Program-made: the position numbers and the translations under genes
The notes under the pieces: model-generated
Told to the model about the DNA's origin: nothing
Database searches by the model: none
The model's input: the letters and a program-made list of their open reading frames with translations, nothing else
Origin: JAFGKM01 sp964403465
GTDB taxonomy: Bacteria > Ratteibacteria > UBA8468 > B48-G9 > JAFGKM01
Assembly (NCBI GenBank): GCA_964403465.1
Contig: CAYOFY010000002.1
Span: 1 to 46,673 of the forward strand
DNA: 46,673 nucleotides
Direction of reading: 5' to 3'
Shown here: piece by piece, positions 1 through 8,684 of the stretch
Position numbering within the stretch: position 1 is the first letter of the stretch
How the letters are laid out: each line of letters begins with the position of its first letter

Positions 1-704
1 CGGAACTGGTTTCCGCGGACAGCGGGCCTGAAATGCTGCGTGAGCAGGCGAGAAAAACGATTGAGGAGTATTATCATTACCGAAACAATCCACACGAGGT
101 GGGCGGTTTCTGCGGGGTTCTCTTTTCATGCGCCCTTTTCCGCATGGGAATGGCTGAACGCGGACTGAAAATGGCTGAGTATGTTTGCAATACGCTCAGC
201 CCCAGCAGACTGGTGACAAACAGGACTGCGCACTTCCTGCAGGTTGATACCCCTCCGGGCCTGAGCGTGATGATGAACGAGATGCTTCTGCAGAGTCATG
301 ATGGCGTGATAAGGGTATTCCCCGCGGTACCGCCTTCTGCCGAACCCGTGAGGTTCCATTCCCTGAGGGCGCAGGGCGGGTTTCTTGTATCCGCCGAGCG
401 CAGGGAAAACAAAACGATGTATGTCGTGGTCCAGAGTCTGTGCGGCAACGAACTCAGGATGCTCAATCCCTTTGTGAATGAATCAGACGCCGGGGTGGAG
501 GTCAAGATATACCTGCTTCCGCAGCAGAAGGAGATACTCAATTCCGTTGAAAAGCAGGGTGCCGCGGTGCCCTTTATGGACGATGTTTACCTGCCGGGAC
601 AGGTCATATCCTTCCCCACGGCAAAGGGGCAGACGTACCTGGTTAGCAAGGAGATACCATACGTGAGCAACGTTCCACCGGAGGAGGTCAGATACGGGAG
701 ATGA
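1..704 (+). CDS. GH95-like glycoside hydrolase, C-terminal fragment
   Basis: The reading frame is open from base 3 with no start, so the gene begins outside the window. About 234 residues remain. The stretch EMLLQSHDGVIRVFPAVP followed by a SLRAQGGF-like segment is the typical end of GH95 enzymes (alpha-L-fucosidase or galactosidase type), where the (alpha/alpha)6 barrel passes into the C-terminal beta domain. The catalytic residues of the family lie upstream and cannot be checked. The stop overlaps the start of the next gene by four bases (ATGA at 701-704), so the two are probably translated together for plant or algal glycan breakdown. The GH95 call rests on motif resemblance only; the substrate is unknown. 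Confidence 0.65.
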   Translation, partial: ELVSADSGPEMLREQARKTIEEYYHYRNNPHEVGGFCGVLFSCALFRMGMAERGLKMAEYVCNTLSPSRLVTNRTAHFLQVDTPPGLSVMMNEMLLQSHDGVIRVFPAVPPSAEPVRFHSLRAQGGFLVSAERRENKTMYVVVQSLCGNELRMLNPFVNESDAGVEVKIYLLPQQKEILNSVEKQGAAVPFMDDVYLPGQVISFPTAKGQTYLVSKEIPYVSNVPPEEVRYGR

Positions 705-2956
705 AAAAACTGTCTGCAATACTGGGGGAGATTACGTCCTGCGAAAACATTTCTTTCAAACCATTCATTGAGCTGAAGTCCGGCACCTTGTCTCCTGCTT
801 CATCGCGCATTGAAATCAACGAGAAGGAAAAGACATGCCGCATGGACAATGGTTACGGAGCCGGAATTGAGGAAAAAATATATTTCACGTGGCGAAAGGG
901 TGGAAGTACATGGCAGAGGAGCATAAAGAACATTTCCCCCCGACAGCTCAAACTCGTGGAAACAGGTATCATTATCGGCAATATATCCTTCGGCGGGAAA
1001 TGTCTTCCGGAAAAGGACTATTTCTATCACACGGAAAATCCACGTATATACGATTTATTGACGATACCGGTTGACGTCAAGAGGACAGAAGGACTCGCAA
1101 AGGAAAGTTCCTATGACGAGATAGGAGGCAATAAATGGGCTGACCCTGGAGTGGTATCCGAGAGAATAGGTGCTTCTCCCTACCAGCCTTTTCCTGCTAT
1201 TCTGCTGTCAAACTACTCGTCAGGAAGGGGTATCGTCCACGGAAGTCTGAGCCAGAAGGTCTTCTACCACAATTATATGTTGAATCATGAGGATAAAAGT
1301 CTCACATGGAAAATCTTTTCTTCATTGAAGGCGGTTGAATACAGGAATTTAATTCCCGGGGAAGTGATAGACAGCGACAGGTGGTACCTGGGCGTTTCAG
1401 ATGCCGCGGATATCGCGAAAATATTTGAAGAATACATGGAAGAGTTAAGAAAAATTCTTCCAGTAAACAGGGGAAGAACTGACACAAACCGCGGCACGGT
1501 GGTCTGGGGTTCATGGAATGACGGACTCTGCAGGGATATAGACAGGGCAAGAATATTGAAGAACGCGGAATTCATCAGGAGGAACCTGCCGACAGTTGAA
1601 TGGATCCAGATTGACAATGGATACGCGGTTAGAAGATACGGGTATGGGGGCATGGCCGTCCCGTATGAGGGCGCCAGGGCGATTGACAGCAAGAAATTCC
1701 CGGGAGGACTCAGAAACTTTACGGATTCTATTAAGGCGAAAGGGCTGAAACCTGCCATATGGATAGGAGGGGGTGTTGACAATAATTCGCGACTGGCAAG
1801 GGATAAAAAGAAATGGTTTGTTGACTACTCCTACAGGATAACTGAAAGCAGCATACTGGATGTGAGCCTGCCTGAGGTGAGGGAGTACATGAAGAAGGCG
1901 ATAGACGTTCTCCTTACTGACTGCGGCTTTGAAGGGATGAAGCACGACTTCTGGAGTTATGTTTTTGAAGACAGCAAGCCGCTCCTGTCAGTGAAGGATA
2001 AGAGCGGGTATGAATGGAGAACCTGGTGGTTGAGGGAGATTTGCAGCAGGCTGCCGGCACAGGGGTACCTGCAGACAGGATGCGATATCGTGATGGGAAA
2101 TCCTTTTCTTGGAGAATATTTCAACAATTACCGTTACGGCATAGATGTCGGTTCCGGACAGTGGGACAGGGTTGTAACCAACTTCCTCTGGGGTGCAGCA
2201 TGCTTCGCAACCCACGGCGGAGACCTGATTGTCCCGAACAGCGATTCCATCGGATTGCTTCCGGGACTTACCGAGAAAGAGGCCTTCACATGGACCAATT
2301 ACTGCATAATATCAAGGTCGCTTGTTGAGATCGCAGGATGGCTCTACCAGCACCCCCGGGACCCGGGTCAATACAGGGTCAAAAAGGCGATATGCTGTCC
2401 GAACAACGGAGAGGATGTTTTCTTTTCGGAGTACGATTACCGTTCGACAAACCAGCCACCTGATATATGGTATTTCAAGGGAGCACATTTTTCACGGGTT
2501 CGCGGAAATCCTGTCATGCCTCTTCGAACAGTCGCTGTATTCAATCTCACTGATGGGGAGAAGCGCTTTTCTCTCAAAGATATATCTCTTGCCCTCCCGG
2601 AAGGAAAGTACGTGGCAACGGATATGTGGACATCAGAAAGTCTTCCGCTTGATAATTACATTGATTTTTCCCTTACCCCGCATGAAAGCATCCTTCTCTC
2701 AATAAATAAGAATGAGAAAAGAATTCAGCTGCTGGATTCCGACATCAGGATAGGGAATTTGACAGCAGAGAGAAAAGGAATTATTTTAGAACTGGATTCC
2801 AGGGGAGATTTCAAGATTCTTTTTTCATGCAGACCGTCGTGGGCCGGACTGAAAAACGGAAAGGGCCGCCTGAGAATTGTTGAAGGCGAGGGCAACTGGA
2901 TTATTGAGGGGGCAATTCCGTGCAGTGATATGCTGACCGTACGCTTTAAGGAATAA
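701..2956 (+). CDS. GH36-like (clan GH-D) alpha-galactosidase
   Basis: This 751-residue protein is likely an intracellular alpha-galactosidase-type hydrolase, since no signal peptide is seen. An N-terminal beta domain (about 1-260) precedes a TIM barrel. The barrel starts at VVWGSWNDG and continues through VEWIQIDNGY and KPAIWIGGG. Asp416 in GMKHDF is the expected nucleophile and Asp482 in YGIDVGSG the likely acid/base. A small beta domain closes the C-terminus. Length and order fit GH36 and melibiase-like families. It overlaps the GH95-like gene by ATGA and is followed after 10 bases by trpD, so sugar catabolism and tryptophan genes appear to share a transcript. Exact linkage specificity cannot be read from the sequence. 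Confidence 0.75.
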   Translation: MKKLSAILGEITSCENISFKPFIELKSGTLSPASSRIEINEKEKTCRMDNGYGAGIEEKIYFTWRKGGSTWQRSIKNISPRQLKLVETGIIIGNISFGGKCLPEKDYFYHTENPRIYDLLTIPVDVKRTEGLAKESSYDEIGGNKWADPGVVSERIGASPYQPFPAILLSNYSSGRGIVHGSLSQKVFYHNYMLNHEDKSLTWKIFSSLKAVEYRNLIPGEVIDSDRWYLGVSDAADIAKIFEEYMEELRKILPVNRGRTDTNRGTVVWGSWNDGLCRDIDRARILKNAEFIRRNLPTVEWIQIDNGYAVRRYGYGGMAVPYEGARAIDSKKFPGGLRNFTDSIKAKGLKPAIWIGGGVDNNSRLARDKKKWFVDYSYRITESSILDVSLPEVREYMKKAIDVLLTDCGFEGMKHDFWSYVFEDSKPLLSVKDKSGYEWRTWWLREICSRLPAQGYLQTGCDIVMGNPFLGEYFNNYRYGIDVGSGQWDRVVTNFLWGAACFATHGGDLIVPNSDSIGLLPGLTEKEAFTWTNYCIISRSLVEIAGWLYQHPRDPGQYRVKKAICCPNNGEDVFFSEYDYRSTNQPPDIWYFKGAHFSRVRGNPVMPLRTVAVFNLTDGEKRFSLKDISLALPEGKYVATDMWTSESLPLDNYIDFSLTPHESILLSINKNEKRIQLLDSDIRIGNLTAERKGIILELDSRGDFKILFSCRPSWAGLKNGKGRLRIVEGEGNWIIEGAIPCSDMLTVRFKE

Positions 2957-2966
2957 GGAAAAGGCG

Positions 2967-3977
2967 ATGAAGGAAATTTACAACAGACTTCTGGAAAAAA
3001 AGGCGCTGGGCGAAGAGGAAAGCTATGGGGTGTTCAAGGATATCATGGAAGAGAAGATAACGCCCGTCCAGGCGTCCGCTTTCCTGTCACTGCTCAGAAT
3101 GAAAGGCGAACAGCCCACGGAGATTGCAGGAGCGGCGAAACTTCTCAGGGATAAGGCCGTCAGGATCAGTGCTCGTAAAGACAGGCCCGTCTGTGATACA
3201 TGCGGAACGGGAGGGGATAACTCGGGAACTTTCAATATCTCCACATGCACAGCGCTGCTCGCCTTCGCATGCGGCCTCACAGTAGCCAAGCATGGGAACA
3301 GGTCAGTCACAAGCAGGTGTGGAAGCGCGGACGTGCTTGAATCAGCCGGATATAAGATAGACCTTGAACCTGCCAGAACAGAGGATATCCTGAACAGGCA
3401 AGGGTTCGCCTTTCTCTTTGCCCCGCTTTACCACAGGGCAATGAAGAACGTAGCAGCCGTGAGGAAGGAACTCGGATTCAGAACCATATTCAATATAATC
3501 GGACCTCTGTGCAACCCTGCCTTTTCCAATGTACAGATAATGGGCGTGAGCGACTACAACCTTCTCAGGATTATACCGCCCGTGTTTCACTCTATGGGAA
3601 TCAGGGGGTATGTTGTGCACTCGGAAGACGGAATTGATGAAATATCCCTAACGGGCAGAACATATATTGCAGAGGTCTCGGGAAACAGGATAAATGAATT
3701 TGAGATATACCCCCAGGATTTCGGCTTTAAAAAATGCTCAATTTCTGACATACGTGGCGGGGATGCACAGACCAACGTCAGGATAATGCTTGACATAATA
3801 AAGGGTACCGAAAAGGGAGCAAAAAGGAATGTCGTTCTGCTCAATACCGCCTTTCTGCTCAAGGCAGGAGGGATTGCCGGGGATGTAAAGGAGGGTATCT
3901 CCATCGGCGAAAAAATACTTGAACAACAGACATGCTACAGGAAATTCAACGAGTTGCTGGATGCAGTCAACAAATGA
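2967..3977 (+). CDS. trpD: Anthranilate phosphoribosyltransferase
   Basis: TrpD transfers the phosphoribosyl group of PRPP to anthranilate, the second committed step of tryptophan synthesis, in the cytosol. The 336 residues match the usual length. The PRPP-binding GTGGD motif is at residues 80-84, KHGNRS at 108-113, and an NIIGPLCNP segment follows near residue 175. An AAGGAAAAGG ribosome-binding stretch precedes the ATG. It is the first trp gene here: trpE and trpG are not upstream, because two glycoside hydrolase genes are. Its stop overlaps the start of the TPR gene (ATGA at 3974-3977). Confidence 0.97.
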   Translation: MKEIYNRLLEKKALGEEESYGVFKDIMEEKITPVQASAFLSLLRMKGEQPTEIAGAAKLLRDKAVRISARKDRPVCDTCGTGGDNSGTFNISTCTALLAFACGLTVAKHGNRSVTSRCGSADVLESAGYKIDLEPARTEDILNRQGFAFLFAPLYHRAMKNVAAVRKELGFRTIFNIIGPLCNPAFSNVQIMGVSDYNLLRIIPPVFHSMGIRGYVVHSEDGIDEISLTGRTYIAEVSGNRINEFEIYPQDFGFKKCSISDIRGGDAQTNVRIMLDIIKGTEKGAKRNVVLLNTAFLLKAGGIAGDVKEGISIGEKILEQQTCYRKFNELLDAVNK

Positions 3978-4585
3978 AGAGCATACATATTGCCCTCCTG
4001 CTTTTTATCCTGACAGGTTCCTGCTTAAGAGGCGAAGAAATATCCCTGAGGGAACAGGCAGCCATTGACCTCTGCTCGTATCCGTCTCTTGGAGAGGGAG
4101 TGCTGGATATTCTTTATCTTGCGGTGGACGAATTCTGGCACAGTGGCGATTACAACAGAGTATTTCCCGCTCTCAGACTGATAACCACAATTTCCCCTGG
4201 AGAAGTCAGTGCATGGGCACTGGGGGGATGGTTCCTGATAAACGGCATCGCACCATCCCTTGAGTCCGACAATAAAGACAGGGTTATAAGATATGCGATT
4301 GAATTCATGGAAGAAGGCATAAGAAGAAATCCCGGGGATAATGGCCTGTATATGGATATGGCATTTTATTATTACCGCGCAGGGGATTATGAGAAGGCGC
4401 TTTCTTACCTTGAAAACGAAGGAAAGTTTGCGGATAACTTCAACACGCTTGACCTGAGAGCCCACATATACGAGAAACTCGGGATGAAGAAGGAAGCAAT
4501 CGGAGAATGGGAAAAGATAAGGGAGATTTTTCCCGATATGAAAGACCTCGCAGAAAGATTCATCAGGGAAATGGGGGAAGAGTAA
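3974..4585 (+). CDS. TPR-repeat exported protein inside the trp cluster
   Basis: I chose the ATG at 3974 because it overlaps the trpD stop as ATGA and begins a signal peptide (MKSIHIALLLFILTGSC). An in-frame ATG at 3932 would lie inside trpD and spoil the signal. The Cys after LTGS could be a lipidation site, but the lipobox is imperfect (Thr at -3). The 203 residues contain tetratricopeptide-like helices; the clearest run is NGLYMDMAFYYYRAGDYEKA to KLGMKKEAIGEWEKI, about residues 118-190. The likely role is a periplasmic or outer-membrane-associated scaffold. A link to tryptophan is not evident. One base separates it from trpC, so it is probably cotranscribed. Confidence 0.8.
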   Translation: MKSIHIALLLFILTGSCLRGEEISLREQAAIDLCSYPSLGEGVLDILYLAVDEFWHSGDYNRVFPALRLITTISPGEVSAWALGGWFLINGIAPSLESDNKDRVIRYAIEFMEEGIRRNPGDNGLYMDMAFYYYRAGDYEKALSYLENEGKFADNFNTLDLRAHIYEKLGMKKEAIGEWEKIREIFPDMKDLAERFIREMGEE

Positions 4586-4586
4586 A

Positions 4587-5366
4587 ATGTTGCTGGATAA
4601 GATACTTGATGAAAAGAAAAGAATAATATCCGGGCAGAAAAAAATCCTTCCCCACAAAAGAAATGCGGAAAAAAAGGCATTCAGGAAAACTCTCAGTTTA
4701 CGCAGGAACATCCTGAGCAGCGATTTTGGAATAATAGCGGAGATAAAGAGGGCATCTCCTTCCGCCGGAGTCATAAGAGAAAACCTTGACGTGGCGGCAA
4801 CTGCGAAGATTTACGCCAGCATGCATGTTTCCGGGATATCAGTGCTCACCTGTGAGCCCTTCTTTAACGGCAGAATGGAGGATATAGGTATAGCAAGGGA
4901 GGTGGTGAGCATACCCCTGCTCATGAAAGATTTCATAATTGATGATTACCAGATTTATGCGGGGAGAATTCACGGGGCGGATGCGGTGCTTCTCATACTC
5001 GCCACCCTGCCCGATGCGGATTTTCTGAACCTGATTGGCGCGGCTGAAAACCTCGGGATGGAAATGCTCCTTGAAGTGCATACCAGGGCGGATCTTGAAC
5101 GTGTACTGCACCTTGTAGGCAGGTGGGACAACAAGATACTCGGAATAAACAACAGGGATCTTGATACATTGCATACCGACCTGGGAACAACATTGAACTT
5201 GATTAAATTCGTGCCCCGGGATAAAATGCTTGTTATAAGCGAAAGCGGAATCAGGAACCGGGATGATATTGAAAGATTGAAGGATGCCGGAGTCAGGGGT
5301 GTGCTTGTAGGGGAAGTACTGCTGAAAAGCACGAACATGAAGGGAAAATTGAAGGAACTCATGTAA
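4587..5366 (+). CDS. trpC: Indole-3-glycerol phosphate synthase
   Basis: TrpC closes the indole ring of CdRP with loss of CO2 to give indole-3-glycerol phosphate. The 259-residue (beta/alpha)8 protein keeps the expected catalytic residues: Lys54 in IAEIKRASPSAG, Lys114 in LLMKDF, the Asn in INNRDL and the Glu in ISESGI, with the phosphate-binding GVLVGE near the end. A GGGGGAAGAG ribosome-binding stretch lies within the end of the TPR gene. It is a single-domain TrpC, not fused to TrpF, which is encoded two genes downstream. Confidence 0.97.
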   Translation: MLLDKILDEKKRIISGQKKILPHKRNAEKKAFRKTLSLRRNILSSDFGIIAEIKRASPSAGVIRENLDVAATAKIYASMHVSGISVLTCEPFFNGRMEDIGIAREVVSIPLLMKDFIIDDYQIYAGRIHGADAVLLILATLPDADFLNLIGAAENLGMEMLLEVHTRADLERVLHLVGRWDNKILGINNRDLDTLHTDLGTTLNLIKFVPRDKMLVISESGIRNRDDIERLKDAGVRGVLVGEVLLKSTNMKGKLKELM

Positions 5367-5450
5367 GACATCTCCCTGTCACTTTGCATGTCAGTGCGTG
5401 CCCCGGCAAATCGGGCTTAATCAATTTAACTGAATTGCCTTACTAAAAAC

Positions 5451-5477
5451 GCCCCGCAATTGGGAAAAACGCAGGGC
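5451..5477 (+). promoter_or_regulatory. Hairpin just upstream of the trpB2 ribosome-binding site
   Basis: The 124-base gap between trpC and trpB2 contains GCCCCGC at 5451-5457 facing GCAGGGC at 5471-5477. This is a seven-pair stem with one C-A mismatch, ending three bases before the GGGAGG site at 5481-5486. A competing pairing of TTGCC (5435-5439) with GGCAA (5475-5479) is possible. Together they could modulate trpB2 translation. No leader peptide rich in Trp codons and no T-box is visible. A second small stem, CCCG/CGGG, sits at 5402-5415. Confidence 0.3.
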
Positions 5478-5490
5478 AAAGGGAGGATTC

Positions 5491-6843
5491 ATGGATAACA
5501 AGATATTGCTGTCGGAAAAGGAGATGCCTCAAAGATGGTACAATATTCTTCCGGATTTACCCAAGCCTATGCCGCCGGTCATACATCCCGGAACAAAACA
5601 ACCGATTAAACCTGATGATCTTGCGCCCATCTTTCCGATGGCCCTCATAAAGCAGGAGATGTCTCCGGAAAGATGGATAGAGATACCCGACCCTGTTGCG
5701 GATATTTACAGGCTGTACCGTCCAACGCCCCTCAGGCGCGCAAAAAATCTTGAGAAAGCCATAAAAACAAAAGCAAGAATCTATTTCAAGGACGAATCAG
5801 TTTCGCCGCCGGGTTCCCACAAACCCAATACAGCCATAGCACAGGCGTATTATAACAAGATGGAAGGCGTGAAGAGAATAGCCACGGAAACAGGAGCAGG
5901 TCAGTGGGGCAGTGCCCTCGCCTTCAGCTGCAAGATGTTTGACATTGAATGCGTGATATATATGGTAAAGGTTTCCTACAACCAGAAGCCGTACCGGAAA
6001 CTCCTCTGTCAGACATGGGGAGCGACAATGCATGCATCTCCTTCGGAGAATACGAACTACGGCAGAATGGTTCTGAAAGACGACCCGGTTTGTCCGGGAA
6101 GTCTCGGGATAGCAATATCAGAAGCGATAGAAGATGCGGCATCTCGAGAGGACACAAAATATTCCCTGGGGAGCGTTCTCAACCATGTATTGCTTCACCA
6201 GACGATAGTGGGGCTTGAAACCAAGAAACAGCTGGAGAGAGCGGGAGAGAAACCTGATATTCTTATAGGGTGCGTCGGCGGAGGAAGCAACTTTGGAGGA
6301 TTCATAATGCCTTTCGTGCCCGACAAGATAAAGGGCAGCAAGATAAGGTTCATTGCCGTTGAACCAAAGGCATGTCCAACGCTGACCAAGGGATTATACA
6401 GATACGATTTTGGGGATACCGCATGCACAACTCCGCTGTTGAAGATGTTCACGCTCGGGCATAAATTCATCCCGCCCGGGATACATGCGGGAGGATTGAG
6501 GTATCATGGTGCTGCTCCTCTCATATGCCATCTGTTGAATAATAAACTGATAGAGGCGGTATCTTATCACCAGAAGGAGTGCTTTGAGGCAGCCGTTCTC
6601 TTTGCGCAGACAGAGGGATTTCTCCCTGCTCCGGAAACGGCCCACGCCATAAAAGCGGTGCTGCAGGAAGCGAAGAATGCCCCTGAAGGGACGGTTATTG
6701 TCTATAACCATTCCGGGCATGGACATTTTGACCTCTCTGCCTACAAGGCATATTTTGAGGGAGAACTTGAAGACTACGAACACCCGGAAGCAAAGATAAG
6801 AGAAGCCCTTGCAGACATGCCGGATTTTGAGTGCGAAATGTAA
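5491..6843 (+). CDS. trpB2: Tryptophan synthase beta subunit-like protein TrpB2
   Basis: This is the long TrpB2 branch of PLP-dependent beta subunits, 450 residues, with the family-typical N-terminus (MPQRWYNILPDLP, then IHPGTKQPI). PLP Lys111 lies in GSHKPNTA, the ATETGAGQWG loop follows, GGGSN binds the phosphate, and YNHSGHGH is near the end. TrpB2 enzymes condense indole with serine, often without a canonical TrpA, and are credited with indole salvage or substitution for TrpB1. It sits in the same cluster as trpB (7491) and trpA, so both forms are encoded together. A good ribosome-binding site (GGGAGG) precedes the start. Confidence 0.93.
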   Translation: MDNKILLSEKEMPQRWYNILPDLPKPMPPVIHPGTKQPIKPDDLAPIFPMALIKQEMSPERWIEIPDPVADIYRLYRPTPLRRAKNLEKAIKTKARIYFKDESVSPPGSHKPNTAIAQAYYNKMEGVKRIATETGAGQWGSALAFSCKMFDIECVIYMVKVSYNQKPYRKLLCQTWGATMHASPSENTNYGRMVLKDDPVCPGSLGIAISEAIEDAASREDTKYSLGSVLNHVLLHQTIVGLETKKQLERAGEKPDILIGCVGGGSNFGGFIMPFVPDKIKGSKIRFIAVEPKACPTLTKGLYRYDFGDTACTTPLLKMFTLGHKFIPPGIHAGGLRYHGAAPLICHLLNNKLIEAVSYHQKECFEAAVLFAQTEGFLPAPETAHAIKAVLQEAKNAPEGTVIVYNHSGHGHFDLSAYKAYFEGELEDYEHPEAKIREALADMPDFECEM

Positions 6844-6865
6844 ATTGACAGGTTGAAGAGACAAT

Positions 6866-7510
6866 ATGGCGAGAGTCAAGATATGCGGGTTTACTGTCAG
6901 GAAGGACATTGAGGACGCCCTGGCTCTTGGAATCAAAATCATAGGCATAAATTTTTTTGACGGCAGCCCGAGATATGTTCCGCCTGCAAAGGCAAAAATG
7001 CTCCTGTCCGGACTCCCCGGCGACATAGTCGTAATCGGAGTGTTTGTAAACCCTGACGAAAAAATTCTCCTTCATACTGCGTCTGTTCTGAACCTGTCCG
7101 GTGTACAGCTCCATGGAGATGAGAATGAAGATTTTCTTGACCGTATGCGCAAAAGATTGAAAGGAACTCTGATTTTCAAGGGAATAAGAGTCAGAGATCC
7201 CGTAACGCTTTCCCGCGCCATTGAAAGATATACACCGGATTTCTTCCTGCTTGACGCCTTCACTGAAAAGGCAAAGGGCGGAACCGGAGAAAGGATTGAC
7301 CGGAATTTGCTGAGGGATTCAGCTGTCCCGTGGAACAAGACATTCCTTGCCGGAGGCATAACGCCGGGGAATGTGAGGGGACTGCTGAGAGAATTCAATC
7401 CTTACGGCATCGACGTTGCCTCTGGTGTTGAGACATCCCCGGGTAAGAAGAACACGCAGAAAATACGTCTCCTCCTTGAAAACATGAAAAATGAAAATCC
7501 AACTTCCTGA
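6866..7510 (+). CDS. trpF: Phosphoribosylanthranilate isomerase
   Basis: TrpF catalyses the Amadori rearrangement of PRA to CdRP. The 214-residue TIM barrel starts MARVKICGFT with catalytic Cys7. The general acid is Asp130 in FFLLDAFT. The phosphate-binding C-terminal segments LAGGITPGN and IDVASGVE are present. It follows trpB2 by 22 bases and its last 20 bases overlap the start of trpB in another frame, so trpB is probably translated by coupling to it. Confidence 0.96.
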   Translation: MARVKICGFTVRKDIEDALALGIKIIGINFFDGSPRYVPPAKAKMLLSGLPGDIVVIGVFVNPDEKILLHTASVLNLSGVQLHGDENEDFLDRMRKRLKGTLIFKGIRVRDPVTLSRAIERYTPDFFLLDAFTEKAKGGTGERIDRNLLRDSAVPWNKTFLAGGITPGNVRGLLREFNPYGIDVASGVETSPGKKNTQKIRLLLENMKNENPTS

Positions 7511-8681
7511 TAAACGTGGAAAATACGGAGGTTTCGGGGGTATATTTGCTCCTGAAACGCTGATGCCTCCACTTGATGAACTTGAAAGGAATTACAGGAT
7601 TATTTCAAAAGAAGCGCAATTCAAGAAGGAACTCTCTCATCTTCTATCCGAATATGCAGGACGCCCCACGCCTCTTTATCTGGCGGAAAATCTGACCAGG
7701 CTGGCAGGATGCAGGGTTTACCTCAAGAGAGAGGACCTTGCTTTCACCGGCGCCCACAAGATAAACAACACCCTGGGGCAGGTTCTTCTCGCGCACACCA
7801 TGGGGAAAAGACGCATAATCGCCGAGACAGGGGCGGGGCAGCATGGTGTAGCCACTGCAACCGCGGCAGCCCTTTTCAGAATGAAGTGTTGCGTATACAT
7901 GGGTGAGGTTGACTGCGAAAGGCAAAAGCTGAACGTCTACCGCATGAAGCTTCTCGGTTCAGAGGTGGTCTCCGTTAAATCAGGAAGCAAAACGCTGAAG
8001 GATGCAATAAATGAAGCGATGAGAGACTGGATAGCTAATTTCAAAGACACCCACTACGTCATAGGCTCCGTTGTCGGACCTCATCCCTACCCCATGATGG
8101 TACGGGATTTCCAGTCCGTGATAGGGCGGGAATCAAAAGGTCAGATATTGCGCAAGGAGAGGAAACTGCCGGATTATCTCATTGCCTGCGTGGGCGGAGG
8201 AAGCAACAGCATTGGCCTTTTCCACCCTTTTTACAAATACCCGCGGGTGAGGTTCATAGGAGTGGAAGCCGCCGGCGAGGGTATAAACACGTCCAGACAT
8301 TCAGCAACCCTCAAAAAGGGGAGCAAGGGTATCCTGCACGGGAGTTTCTCGTATATTCTGCAGGACAGGTACGGACAGATCAATACCACGCATTCTGTCT
8401 CGGCCGGCCTTGATTATCCCGGCGTCGGACCGGAACATTCATTCTATAAAGAGACCGGAAGGGCAGAGTATGTTTGCGCTACGGACAAAGAGGCATTGAA
8501 AGCATTTCACCTGTTGAGCGAGATGGAAGGAATTATCCCGGCTCTTGAGTCAGCACATGCAATCGGCTGGATGATAAGGAATAAAAACAGGTTCAGGGAC
8601 AGCGATGTGATTGTCGTATGCCTTTCAGGCAGGGGAGACAAGGATGTGGCTGAAGTGGCATCCATTGAAAATGCCCTATGA
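7491..8681 (+). CDS. trpB: Tryptophan synthase beta chain (TrpB1 type)
   Basis: TrpB condenses indole with L-serine on PLP, within the alpha2-beta2 complex with TrpA. The 396 residues match the family. Lys90 in GAHKINNT carries PLP, the catalytic Glu lies in AETGAGQHG, GGGSN binds the cofactor phosphate, and CLSGRGDKD closes the site. The start overlaps trpF by 20 bases and has no strong ribosome-binding site, so translational coupling is likely. Its normal partner trpA is displaced 1.25 kb downstream by an antisense gene whose stop lies 4 bases after this one. Confidence 0.97.
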   Translation: MKIQLPDKRGKYGGFGGIFAPETLMPPLDELERNYRIISKEAQFKKELSHLLSEYAGRPTPLYLAENLTRLAGCRVYLKREDLAFTGAHKINNTLGQVLLAHTMGKRRIIAETGAGQHGVATATAAALFRMKCCVYMGEVDCERQKLNVYRMKLLGSEVVSVKSGSKTLKDAINEAMRDWIANFKDTHYVIGSVVGPHPYPMMVRDFQSVIGRESKGQILRKERKLPDYLIACVGGGSNSIGLFHPFYKYPRVRFIGVEAAGEGINTSRHSATLKKGSKGILHGSFSYILQDRYGQINTTHSVSAGLDYPGVGPEHSFYKETGRAEYVCATDKEALKAFHLLSEMEGIIPALESAHAIGWMIRNKNRFRDSDVIVVCLSGRGDKDVAEVASIENAL

Positions 8682-8684
8682 TTT

